A DNA stretch of 64,000 nt from Cytophagales bacterium Alg240-R148 (GTDB taxonomy: Bacteria; Bacteroidota; Bacteroidia; Cytophagales; Cyclobacteriaceae), in assembly GCA_900537185.1 (NCBI GenBank), contig LS999832.1, positions 131,102-195,101 of the forward strand, written 5' to 3'. Shown here piece after piece: positions 36,666 through 45,209 of the stretch. A program made the translations under genes and the position numbers. Every line of letters starts with the position of its first letter. The first letter of the stretch is position 1. Under the pieces are notes generated by a model. It was not told where the DNA came from. It made no database searches and was given only the letters and a program-made list of their open reading frames with translations.

Positions 36666-37386
36666 GCTATTGTTGAAAATGATGAGCAGCGAAAAATTCA
36701 CACTTGTAACAGAACGTATTGTAATAAAAAATAAAAGGTTAGATATTTTTTATCAGGTGATGCTTGGTTTTATTGCATTGTCCATTTTTGTTTTGGCGTT
36801 TGTAAGCATGCCATTTACCACTATTATTATGCCTGGTTTAGGACAATATGATGAGCCTTTGGTCGATTTTTATGAGGGTTTGATTTACATTTTTATTTTG
36901 GTTGTTATACTTATAGTTATCTCGAATACAGGCGACAAAAACCGTTGTTTGGAAACAGTTAAAATTGAAATTGTAGATAGAAGTATTTCATTCCTGGGCG
37001 ATTTTGGGCACTTCGAATCTTCATTAGACAAGATTAAGTTGTTACAAATAAATGAAGATGGGGCCCTCTTTTTTTCCTGGGGCTATGGAAAAGCTTATTA
37101 CCTTCAATGTGTAGGTCCTCTCAAGGATGAATTGAGTCAACTAAATGAAATGGCTAAAGATCTTTGTGAAGTAGAATTTGTTAAGAGCGACTCAAAATCG
37201 GCAATAGAGTAGGGCTTTAATTGAAGTTTCGACTTGGTCAAAGCATCAAAATATTCAAATTACTTTTACCTCTGGGCCTATAAATTTTATATGAGAAAAT
37301 AAACCAAGTACAATAACCTACCATTCAGGCAGTTTTGAATTAAACTAGAGGGTGGGTTTTGTTTTTTTTGCATTACAATTTGAACC
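36663..37386 (+). repeat. 724-bp duplicated segment, copy B
   Basis: Second copy of 34850-35573. Left neighbour is a solo IS110 end; right neighbour is a different immunity-like gene. Both edges differ from copy A, so the unit moved as a block. Confidence 0.85.
36679..37212 (+). CDS. Two-helix membrane protein, candidate immunity protein (copy B)
   Basis: 177 residues, differing from copy A at nine positions, all after the first membrane helix: four in or near the segment around the second helix and five in the C-terminal domain. The frame runs upstream into the IS110 remnant (to 36616), but that part is foreign, so ATG 36679 is used. Having two diverged copies would suit recognition of two related toxins; inference. 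Confidence 0.6.
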   Translation: MMSSEKFTLVTERIVIKNKRLDIFYQVMLGFIALSIFVLAFVSMPFTTIIMPGLGQYDEPLVDFYEGLIYIFILVVILIVISNTGDKNRCLETVKIEIVDRSISFLGDFGHFESSLDKIKLLQINEDGALFFSWGYGKAYYLQCVGPLKDELSQLNEMAKDLCEVEFVKSDSKSAIE

Positions 37387-37460
37387 TGTTGAATAGCGGT
37401 AGCATTGTGATTGGATTTGTTCATGTCGATGGATTATTGTACGTTTATTCCGCAATTAAA

Positions 37461-37501
37461 CAAGTCCAACTTTTAAGCGGAAAGAGCAAAATATCAATTA
37501 A
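37461..37501 (+). pseudogene. Short toxin-like 3' remnant (SPTFKRKEQ)
   Basis: A frame reading SPTFKRKEQNIN stops at 37499-37501, four bases before the ATG of the next gene. The 24 bases at 37465-37488 equal 33189-33212. It is too short to mean much alone, but the shared motif and position support a common origin. Confidence 0.35.
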
Positions 37502-37505
37502 TACA

Positions 37506-38057
37506 ATGAATATAAAGAAGCAACCTTTGGATAAAGTGTATGAATTTGAACTAGTCCAAGAAAAACGGTTTAGTTTTAAAAGAGCAATTTCAAACTTTGT
37601 TTTATGGATACTGCAATTATTTTTATTGTTTGTTATAACTATTTATGAGATGATGGCAATTGGTGTTGTCGTCTTTTTTGTGTTTTATGTAATTGTATTA
37701 AATATTAGGTATTTTAATCAATATAAAACGGTTGGAAAGATTGTTTTTAATATGAAAGGAATAGCAGTTTTCAATTTAAATAATGAACAAGAAATTAATG
37801 CGTATACTAACCTCAATCAATTGCTATTTTCCTTTAACAAAAGCATTTTTTAGGCAAAAGTTTTCAATAATGGCCTTAGTGCATTAAGTTATTTTAAATT
37901 CAAATATTCGGTTTATGATAACCAATTGAATTTTTTAGAAATTAATAACAATCGATACTATATAAAACTATCAAAAAAAAGAGAGTTTGATGCCATAGAA
38001 GAGTTATTGGAACAATTAAAAGAGAGTTGTGGACTCCTACAAATAAGTTACTTTTAG
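37506..38057 (+). pseudogene. Two-helix membrane protein gene interrupted by an in-frame TAG
   Basis: From MNIKKQPLDKVYEFELV the frame runs 115 codons, meets TAG (37851-37853), then continues in the same frame for 67 more sense codons to a second TAG at 38055-38057 (KYSVYDNQLNFLEINNNRYY and REFDAIEELLEQLKESC after the first stop). The layout matches the 177-residue neighbours: two membrane helices, then a beta-rich domain (GKIVFNMKGIAVFNLNNEQE). One nonsense change therefore probably inactivated it. An upstream extension to 37359 is in frame but overlaps the toxin remnant. Confidence 0.6.
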
Positions 38058-38067
38058 TAGGTTCGTA

Positions 38068-38288
38068 ATGCAACGAGGTGGGCTAGTTGGCGTGGCGCAT
38101 ATTGGAGGTTTGAAAAACCTTAAAGATAGTCCTTTTGATGAAAATATATATACTAGTATGGCAATTTGGAATGATAGGCTAATGAGGAAAGAGGATTGGG
38201 GAATTTTAATTATGCCGTGATGGGAAGGGCTTTTGGTTTTAGTCAGGGTTCAATCATTAGACTTATAAAATATGCGAGATTTTATTAA
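38068..38288 (+). pseudogene. Orphan toxin fragment, polymorphic toxin type 44-like, frameshifted
   Basis: Two overlapping frames. Frame 1 (38068-38220) reads RGGLVGVAHIGGLKNLKDS and, later, WNDRLMRKEDWG. The frame one base back (38178-38288) reads GNFNYAVMGRAFGFSQGSII and RLIKYARFY. Adding one G to the four-G run at 38198-38201 joins them into EDWGNFNYAVMGRAFGFS, which resembles the GNFNYGATG...GFS core of polymorphic toxin type 44 (Ntox44). The tail is shorter than I recall for the family. Its stop lies inside the next ORF. Confidence 0.5.
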
Positions 38289-38811
38289 TACTTTCTTGTT
38301 AGTTCACCTATTGTTCGGTTGTGCTTCAAGCGATGAAGCAAATCGGTCTATTGAGTTGTCAATTGAAGAAATTAATTTGATTTCAAAAAATATGGAATTT
38401 TTTGATGAAATGTATTCTGACCTTAATAGGGAAGGTGTGCCACTGCATAAATTAGGGTATGCTGTTACAGGTAATGGTGAAATTTTTTTAAAACACTGTT
38501 TTGATATGGATAAAATGGTGTACCTGCCTTATAAAGAGTGTAATTATCAGCAATTTAGTAGTATTAATTTTAATGAGTCCGAGGTTATTTCAAAGATATA
38601 TGAGCTTAGAAAAATTGGGGTAATAAGTTTAAGCTATGAAGCATCAATATATAGACATGTTGTTCAATTCTATAGACCTTATAACCAGTATCAAGATAAG
38701 GAATACTATTGTATGAGAAATGATTTAACAGATTCAACTATCAACATATCTTATCTTGAACTTTATGATGAAAAGCATGGTTTAATATTGCTTGGAGCCA
38801 AGAATAACTAG
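38272..38811 (+). CDS. Lipoprotein, candidate immunity protein
   Basis: 179 residues: signal NTFLLVHLLFGCAS with lipobox Cys, then an alpha/beta domain (SIELSIEEINLISKNMEFFD; SYEASIYRHVVQFYRPYN). Not recognised. The start overlaps the toxin-like fragment by 17 bases and the R2 hairpin repeat follows 25 bases after its stop, the same flanks as the LRR gene at the other end of the island. Confidence 0.55.
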   Translation: MRDFINTFLLVHLLFGCASSDEANRSIELSIEEINLISKNMEFFDEMYSDLNREGVPLHKLGYAVTGNGEIFLKHCFDMDKMVYLPYKECNYQQFSSINFNESEVISKIYELRKIGVISLSYEASIYRHVVQFYRPYNQYQDKEYYCMRNDLTDSTINISYLELYDEKHGLILLGAKNN

Positions 38812-38836
38812 AAATTGTATTTCTTTCTGGAATTAG

Positions 38837-38892
38837 CCCCCATGGCCTCAATTGCAATGAGGCCTAAACCTATACTATGAAAGTTGAATACC
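38837..38892 (+). repeat. 56-bp hairpin repeat, copy 2 (R2)
   Basis: Copy of 30723-30778 with the same 7-bp arms GGCCTCA (38844-38850) and TGAGGCC (38858-38864). IS110 begins three to four bases after it. Confidence 0.65.
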
Positions 38893-38895
38893 AGC

Positions 38896-40180
38896 ATTTG
38901 ATACTGTGTTAAAAACCAAGGTTAATTTTAATAATTTTCAATATATTTGAACTACCGAAAGAGAACTCAGTATGATACTTTATACCGAAGTTCATCTAGA
39001 TTTGGACGAGATTCTTCTCGTCCATTGTTTTGTTTGTTAAAACCGAAAGAGAATCTAGTATTTTCACATTTCCCGAATTTTGTATATAGTTTGGATCGTA
39101 TTTTTGTCCAGATTTCCATAAAGAATAGATCAATTTTAGTAGTTTTTGTTCCAAAGCAATTACGCCAATTTTTTTAGAGGGTTTATTTTGATTTACACGC
39201 TCATAGAATACTTTCATGTTCTTATTTCTACTAGCAGCTAGGGCTGGCATGTAAAGAGCCTTTCGTATATGGCTATTTCCTTTTTTAGAAATTCTAGTTT
39301 TTTTATTTAGACTTGTTCCTGATTGTTTAATCTGCACATCAAGCCCAGAGTAACTTACCAGTTGTTTGGAATTTCTGATAAGAGAAAAACCATTTGTTTC
39401 TGCTATAATGATTACAGCAGTAGTGATGCCAATACCAGGAATTGTGGTAATTTTTTGCAGTTTTTCATCTAAAACATGGTGTTGTTTTACGAGTTCCTCG
39501 ATGTTTTTTTCAATATCCTGAATCATGGAATCGAAGAATTTGATTCGTTTTTTAGTTCTAGAGATAGTTTTTTTGTTGATTTCATAGGCGCAAGCATAAG
39601 CGTGTAGCTGATTCAAAGCTTTAGTTTTCTCCTTTTGAAGTTGCTCCCTTTCTCTAGCCAAGACCTTCAGTTCACGTAAAACCGGGTCTTGGGCATTCCA
39701 TAAAGCAAGCTTTCTTTCCAGTCCCATCTTAGCAAGAATAGCAGCATCAATATTATCTGTTTTTGATTTAATATTATGACTGGAAATAAATGCACTTGCT
39801 TTATTAGGCAGTAGTACAGCAACTTGAAAAGAACAGTCAGTCATTTTATATGCCAAATTTTCAAAATACACCCCGGTAGCTTCCAAAACGAAGACAGGAG
39901 TTATCTGCTCAATGTGTAGAATTTTGGCCCACTTGATGAAATTTTGAATATCAGCAAGAGTGTTTTTAAATGTTCTTTTAGAAAGTGTTTCAATGGAGAA
40001 ATCATCAAATAAAACACTGCAATTGACAACGAAGGTTAATTTGGAAACATCAATTCCAAAAGCTTGTTTAAGGACTTTTTTCGAGTTTTTCATAAGAATG
40101 TTCTTTATGGATTTTCACGTAAATTATACGAGATCTAATAACTTTTGCATTAGTCTCTAAATACTGTTGTGCCTATAAAG
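38896..40180 (-). mobile_element. IS110-family insertion sequence
   Basis: One element carrying a single transposase gene. The left edge near 38896 is set by two solo copies of the same end elsewhere in the island. The right edge is a guess within about 100 bases of the transposase start. No terminal inverted repeats are seen, as usual for IS110. Confidence 0.65.
38996..40093 (-). CDS. IS110-family transposase
   Basis: A 365-residue DEDD-type transposase. The N-terminal catalytic domain shows FGIDVSKLTF, VFVLEATGVY and KTDNIDAAILAKM; the C-terminal transposase_20 domain shows ITTIPGIGITTAVIIIAE followed by YSGLDVQIKQSGTSL and HIRKALYMPAL. All acidic residues are present and the frame is intact, so it may be active. 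IS110 enzymes are now known to use a bridge RNA encoded in the flank of the element; the flank beyond 40093 or before 38996 would be the place to look. Confidence 0.85.
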   Translation of the reverse strand: MKNSKKVLKQAFGIDVSKLTFVVNCSVLFDDFSIETLSKRTFKNTLADIQNFIKWAKILHIEQITPVFVLEATGVYFENLAYKMTDCSFQVAVLLPNKASAFISSHNIKSKTDNIDAAILAKMGLERKLALWNAQDPVLRELKVLAREREQLQKEKTKALNQLHAYACAYEINKKTISRTKKRIKFFDSMIQDIEKNIEELVKQHHVLDEKLQKITTIPGIGITTAVIIIAETNGFSLIRNSKQLVSYSGLDVQIKQSGTSLNKKTRISKKGNSHIRKALYMPALAASRNKNMKVFYERVNQNKPSKKIGVIALEQKLLKLIYSLWKSGQKYDPNYIQNSGNVKILDSLSVLTNKTMDEKNLVQI

Positions 40181-40619
40181 ACAGAGGAAAGGAGTTCAAT
40201 ATCAAATGCGCGATATCATTTTGTAAATGTATCATTAAATGCGTCTTCCTATTCCTCATTTCATATATAAAATAGCAATTATTCACTTATATTGTAAACA
40301 TACGTGAAATGCGGGTTTAATGGCGCGGCACATGTAAACTTGTCAATGAGCGCGATCCACAGCTATTGGTGACACCTTTTGGCATCAGTCGCATTGCCGG
40401 TAATCATTGTTTGGGATAGGATAGAATAGGAAGATTTTAAAGGGCAATTTGGTTTTGATTGGATTAGGTAGCCAGCCGTATTAAAGTTCTTAAACCGGAA
40501 GGTGGGTTTTGTATTAATGCGTGCAACTAATACAATCGTGATTGGAGCCATGCATTACTCAATTTTATTTCGTAACTTAATAAGCTTCGAAAATATAACC
40601 CGCTGTCTCGCTCACTTGC
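40094..40619. other. Non-coding region between IS110 and the methyltransferase gene
   Basis: Over 500 bases. The first part probably belongs to IS110. Beyond about 40180 no gene is convincing. A short string AATGCGGGTTTAATG here (near 40307) also occurs near 32748. Confidence 0.4.
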
Positions 40620-41393
40620 ATGGAAACAATGAAGCCAGTACTCGATAAATTCTCTCAGAATTCAGGTGCCTATAAAAAGTTTAGGCCCGAGTACCCAGCG
40701 CGGATGTTGCAAAAATTTGTAGATTTGGTGGAGGTCAAGGGCGTATGTTGGGACTGCGGTACTGGCAATGGTCAGGTAGCGGTACAACTGCACGGGCATT
40801 TTGATACCGTTTATGCCACTGACATCAGCCAAAACCAAATAGATCACGCAGCGCAAAAAGACAACATCCAATACATCCATTGCCGATCAGAAAAAACACC
40901 TATACCATCCAATTCAGTAGATTTAATAGTAGTAGGGCAGGCCTTGCATTGGTTTGATTTTGATGCTTTTTATAAAGAAGTAATTCGGGTGGCCAAAGAA
41001 GGGGCCATCCTAGCAGTGTTTGGTTATGGGTTGCTGCGGGTAGATGTTGTAATCAACCATTATTTGGACTTGTTTTATTACAATCGAATTGGTAAGTATT
41101 GGGACGCAGAACGCGACCATGTAGATGCCCACTATAAAAGTATTCCTTTTCCTTTTGAGGAACTGAAAATGAAACAACAATTTTTTATTGTAGACCAATG
41201 GAACCGGAGCCAATTGGAGGGGTATTTGAACACCTGGTCGAGCGTGAAGAAATGCATAAGTGTGGAAGACCGCAACCCTGTGAACGAGTTGATCCAAAGC
41301 CTTGAAGAGCGCTGTACATGGAAAAAAGCTGCTATCAAAGATATTAAGTTTCCGATATTTTCGAGAATCGGAAAAATTAAAAAGCCCAGTTAA
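40620..41393 (+). CDS. Class I SAM-dependent methyltransferase
   Basis: 257 residues with SAM-binding motif I (VCWDCGTGNGQVAVQL), the acidic loop VYATDISQNQ and motif IV VDLIVVGQALHWFDFDAFYK. It resembles trans-aconitate methyltransferase-like small-molecule methyltransferases. The last codons form the 5' arm of a terminator. Substrate unknown. Confidence 0.8.
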   Translation: METMKPVLDKFSQNSGAYKKFRPEYPARMLQKFVDLVEVKGVCWDCGTGNGQVAVQLHGHFDTVYATDISQNQIDHAAQKDNIQYIHCRSEKTPIPSNSVDLIVVGQALHWFDFDAFYKEVIRVAKEGAILAVFGYGLLRVDVVINHYLDLFYYNRIGKYWDAERDHVDAHYKSIPFPFEELKMKQQFFIVDQWNRSQLEGYLNTWSSVKKCISVEDRNPVNELIQSLEERCTWKKAAIKDIKFPIFSRIGKIKKPS

Positions 41394-41410
41394 ACAACTG
41401 GGCTTTTTTT
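41381..41410. terminator. Bidirectional terminator
   Basis: AAAGCCCAGTT (41381-41391) pairs with AACTGGGCTTT (41396-41406), with a T run rightward and an A/T run on the other side. It serves the methyltransferase gene and the convergent M16 peptidase gene. Confidence 0.85.
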
Positions 41411-41438
41411 ATTCATTCAAAATAACTCTACAACAGTA

Positions 41439-44423
41439 CTATTGTTGCTCTACATTGATTCTTTCTACTTTGTCGTATCCAAAAATCTCCTCTAAAGACA
41501 ATTCTTGTATATCGCCATATTGCTCTAAGTCTTGAAAGTTGATTTTCTCTTTGTTACCTATCAAAACAGTATTGTACTGTTTGTCTTTAACATATTTGGC
41601 GTGGAAGGCTTTTAGATCTTCAAAAGTCATGGTTTTTACCTTGTTGTAAACATCCTGACGCAAATCGTAATCGATATTGAGTTTTTTAGCACTTTCGTAG
41701 TTCCATAGAATGTTGGCTTTGGTAATGCGCTCACTTTCTATTTTGCTTAATATCGCTTGTTTGGAAATACCAAAAGCACTTTCTGATTCCGGTAAGTCGT
41801 TCAACAAGTTTCTCATGGCCTTCATAGCTTCGGATTGTTTGTCTGCTTGGGTTCCTACATAGGCAAACAACAAGTCGTTTTTGTTGGCATCGCTGGCCTT
41901 CGAATACGACGAAAATACCGAATACGCCAAGCCCTGTGCTTCTCTTATTTCTTGGAAAACGATGGAATTCATACCACCTCCAAAATATTCATTGAACAAG
42001 GCGGCTTCAGGTCCTATGTTTTTGTCGTATTTAGGCCCTTGGTGCATCATTAAAAACTCGGTTTGAACCATGTCGTAATTGGTCCAATATACTTTCGGAT
42101 CATCCGTTGACAAAGAAGCGAATTCTACCGGAGCAGGAGTAGCTTGTAGTGTCTCAGGAACAATGTGGTTGCTGTTAATGGCTTCTGTAATTCCGGCCAA
42201 ATCCCTTGGTCCGTAGTACAATACCCTGTGTTGCATATCGGTAATACCCTTGATTTTTTCTACCAAAGCAGCAGGATCCAACTCTTTTAGTTCTTTATTA
42301 GATACTACGTTGGTGAATGAGTTTTTAGCACCGTATTGTCCGTAGCTCATCAAACCTCTAAAGAGTATGTTGCCCTTGTTTTTCTTGGCGTCTTCTCTGG
42401 ATTTGAGTATTCTGTCAGTCAATTTATCCAAAGCTTCTTGGTCTGTTTTTGGGTTTTTAAGCAAGTCTTCGAATAAAACCATAGCAGCTTCCATGTTTTC
42501 ATCCAACCCATTTAAGCTTACATAGGTTCTTTCTGCCGTTGCAGATACGTTAAAACTACAACCCAATTTGTACAATTCTTTTTTGAAATCTTCTGCTGAC
42601 AATTGGTCGGTTCCTAAAAACTCTAGGTATTCCACGGCAATTTTCATTTGCGGATCGTTGTTGCTGCCAATGTCCAAAAGATAAATTAAGTTGAACAACT
42701 CATTTTCTTTGTTTTTGGTCATTAAAACTTCAATGCCATTCTTAGCAGTTCCTTTGATTACATCTTTGTCGTAATCCAAGTATTTCGGCGTTAATTTTGG
42801 GCTTTCTTTTGCCAATATGGCCTGGTGGAAATCAGATTTCTGGTCTCTGTTTAAAGGCACCTTAGTAATCTGAGGTTTTTCAACCTTTTGTTTGTTCGGA
42901 TCTTCTCCATTCCTTTTGTAAACAATGGCGTAGTTGGTGTTATAGTGGTCGTTGGCAAATTTTACAATTTCTTCTTTTGTAATTTTTTCCATTTTATCCA
43001 GGTTGCTGATGTAGTCGGCCCAACTCATATCATTGGTAAATGCCATTACCATTTTGTTGGCTCTAGATCGGTTGCTTTCCAAAGACTTCATATCGTTTTG
43101 TTTCAAATCTGTAATTACAGCTTTGATCAACCAATCCTCAAATTCACCTTTCTTGATTTTTTCAATTTGACCCACCAATAAATCCCTAACTTCTTCTAAA
43201 GTTTGGCCATCTTTTGGGCTGCCATACATCTGATGGATGCTATAGTCGTTCATTTTGTCTACATAACTACCTGCTTCTAAAACTTTTTGGTCTTGTAACA
43301 AGTTGATGTCAATCAAACCAGCTTCAGAATTGCTCAACAACATGTCTATTAAAGAAACCATGCGCACTTCATCAGAGCTTGTTCCATCGAAACGGAAACC
43401 CATTGAAATATTTTCTGCGTCTGGTCCAAATACTTGGGCTTCACGTGGTGCAGTAATCGGCGCTTCTTCAATTTTGGTTAGTTGAGGCAAAGCATCGTTT
43501 GGTTTCCAATCACCAAAATATTGGTCTATCATTTGGATGGTGGCGTCGTAATCCAAGTCTCCACTCATACAAATGGCCACATTGTTGGGCTTGTAATAGG
43601 TGTTGAAATAATTTACGATTTCTGTAATAGAAGGGTTTTTCAAATGGTCGATGGTTCCAATAACCGTCTGTGTACCATAAGGGTGTTTTTCAAAGGTAAG
43701 GTTGTAAAGCTTTTCATAAGCTTTCCATCCGTCGTTGTCTAAAGACCTGTTTTTTTCCTCATAAACAGCTTCTAATTCTGTATGAAACAAGCGGTTCACA
43801 ATTTTAGTGAAACGAGCAGATTCAATTTCTAAAAACTTCTCCAATTCGTTAGAAGGGATGTCTACTGTATAGACGGTTCTGTCTTCAGTGGTATAAGCAT
43901 TAAGGCCTTTGCCGCCAATGCCAGCAATCAGCTTGTCGTATTCATTGGGGATTGCTAATTTGGCTGCCTCATTAGATACCTGGTCAATTAACTTATAGTA
44001 TTCTTTTCTTTCCTGTTCATCGGTTAAAGAAGCGTAGTGGTTGAACATGTTCTCAATGCTGTCCAGTAACACTTTTTCTTTTTCGTAATCCAAAGAACCG
44101 AATTTGTCATTGCCTTTGAACATCATGTGCTCTAGGTAATGCGCCAACCCTGTGTTGCTGGCAGGGTCATTTTTACCACCTGCTTTTACAGGCATGTAAA
44201 CTTGTATGCGGGGTGCATCGGTGTAAGCCGATAAATATACTTTTAACCCATTGTCCAAAGTATATACCCTGGTGTTCATGGCGTCATTGGTTACGTATTC
44301 ATAACTGTAACCGGCAGCTTCCTTTGTTTGTGTTTCATAAGCAGCTTCTTTTTTCTCTTCAGGTTGGCAAGAGATAAAAAGAAACAAAGCAAGCATAAAA
44401 AATAGTGATAGTGCTCTTTTCAT
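41439..44423 (-). CDS. M16 family zinc metallopeptidase lipoprotein
   Basis: 994 residues: lipoprotein signal (FFMLALFLFISC, Cys19), then two M16 halves. The first half has the inverted zinc motif HYLEH (residues 95-99) with the distal Glu in YEEKNRSLDNDG. The second half lacks it, as expected for a pitrilysin/PqqL-like two-domain protease. It degrades peptides in a closed chamber, here at a membrane of the envelope. Confidence 0.88.
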   Translation of the reverse strand: MKRALSLFFMLALFLFISCQPEEKKEAAYETQTKEAAGYSYEYVTNDAMNTRVYTLDNGLKVYLSAYTDAPRIQVYMPVKAGGKNDPASNTGLAHYLEHMMFKGNDKFGSLDYEKEKVLLDSIENMFNHYASLTDEQERKEYYKLIDQVSNEAAKLAIPNEYDKLIAGIGGKGLNAYTTEDRTVYTVDIPSNELEKFLEIESARFTKIVNRLFHTELEAVYEEKNRSLDNDGWKAYEKLYNLTFEKHPYGTQTVIGTIDHLKNPSITEIVNYFNTYYKPNNVAICMSGDLDYDATIQMIDQYFGDWKPNDALPQLTKIEEAPITAPREAQVFGPDAENISMGFRFDGTSSDEVRMVSLIDMLLSNSEAGLIDINLLQDQKVLEAGSYVDKMNDYSIHQMYGSPKDGQTLEEVRDLLVGQIEKIKKGEFEDWLIKAVITDLKQNDMKSLESNRSRANKMVMAFTNDMSWADYISNLDKMEKITKEEIVKFANDHYNTNYAIVYKRNGEDPNKQKVEKPQITKVPLNRDQKSDFHQAILAKESPKLTPKYLDYDKDVIKGTAKNGIEVLMTKNKENELFNLIYLLDIGSNNDPQMKIAVEYLEFLGTDQLSAEDFKKELYKLGCSFNVSATAERTYVSLNGLDENMEAAMVLFEDLLKNPKTDQEALDKLTDRILKSREDAKKNKGNILFRGLMSYGQYGAKNSFTNVVSNKELKELDPAALVEKIKGITDMQHRVLYYGPRDLAGITEAINSNHIVPETLQATPAPVEFASLSTDDPKVYWTNYDMVQTEFLMMHQGPKYDKNIGPEAALFNEYFGGGMNSIVFQEIREAQGLAYSVFSSYSKASDANKNDLLFAYVGTQADKQSEAMKAMRNLLNDLPESESAFGISKQAILSKIESERITKANILWNYESAKKLNIDYDLRQDVYNKVKTMTFEDLKAFHAKYVKDKQYNTVLIGNKEKINFQDLEQYGDIQELSLEEIFGYDKVERINVEQQ

Positions 44424-44636
44424 AGCGTAGTTGGTTGTTTATAAAATTAAATATATAGGAATAGGCAATCGAAAGCCAAATACTTACTAGTTTTTGGTGT
44501 TTTATTTATATAAGTGGATGAAAACATCCGTGAGTAAAACGTGGATGAAAACAAATTGTTGTAAACCGTTTAGAAGACAGGTAGTTATGTAAAGTTCTTT
44601 CTGCTTGATGCTTCTGAGTTAGAAAACAGTTTCTTA

Positions 44637-45101
44637 TTATAAAGGAATGTTTCTCTTAAAAGCACAGCCAAAATCTATAAAGGATTCAGTCCGCATGATG
44701 CCTTTGATGTTGTCAATTTTGTCGTACAACAAATGGCGCATGTGTTCGTTGCTTTTGGCTACAATTCGTATGAATAGAGTGTAGTTTCCAGTAATGTAGT
44801 AACATTCCGTTATTTCAGGAATCGCTTCTAGTTCGGCTATGATGGCCTTGGAGTTGGAATCCTCTTTTAAGCTTAACCCCGTAAACGCGCTCCATTCATA
44901 ACCGAGCTTGCGTTCGTTCATTTTAATAGTGGCTTGTTCCAGTATGCCCTTTTTTTGAAGGTTGGCAACCCGTTGGTGCACCATGGTGTTGGAGACATTT
45001 AAGTCATTGGCAATGGCAGAAAAGGCTTTTCGGCCATCAAGTTCTAAGGCAGAAAGTATTTTTATATCCAAATCGTCAAAACTCTCTTTGTTGTTTTCCA
45101 T
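44637..45101 (-). CDS. Lrp/AsnC family transcriptional regulator
   Basis: 154 residues with N-terminal HTH (DDLDIKILSALELDGRKAFS followed by SNTMVHQRVANLQKKGIL) and a C-terminal RAM effector domain (ECYYITGNYTLFIRIVAK). It is divergent from rocD/arginase, so control of arginine or ornithine breakdown is likely. ATG 45101 is preferred over 45125 because the HTH follows at family distance. Confidence 0.85.
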   Translation of the reverse strand: MENNKESFDDLDIKILSALELDGRKAFSAIANDLNVSNTMVHQRVANLQKKGILEQATIKMNERKLGYEWSAFTGLSLKEDSNSKAIIAELEAIPEITECYYITGNYTLFIRIVAKSNEHMRHLLYDKIDNIKGIMRTESFIDFGCAFKRNIPL

Positions 45102-45209
45102 GGTTGGTTGGTAGATGTGAGTCAAATATAAATAAATTCAGTGGAATAGTTTAAAATTAACTTATATTTTGTGATAAATGTTTAAATTGACTATAATTGC
45201 ACTGGTAAA

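Noticed and set aside
36616-36678. N-terminal extension of the copy B membrane protein into the IS110 end
   Set aside because: The extension is encoded by insertion-element sequence and is absent from copy A; the shared ATG is the likely start.
38947-39177. A 76-codon plus-strand ORF across the IS110 end
   Set aside because: It lies over the transposase 3' end and only reflects the repeat; the solo copies do not keep it intact.
29600-40200. The island as a prophage or integrative conjugative element
   Set aside because: No integrase, capsid, terminase, relaxase or tra gene, and no flanking tRNA or attachment-site repeat was seen.
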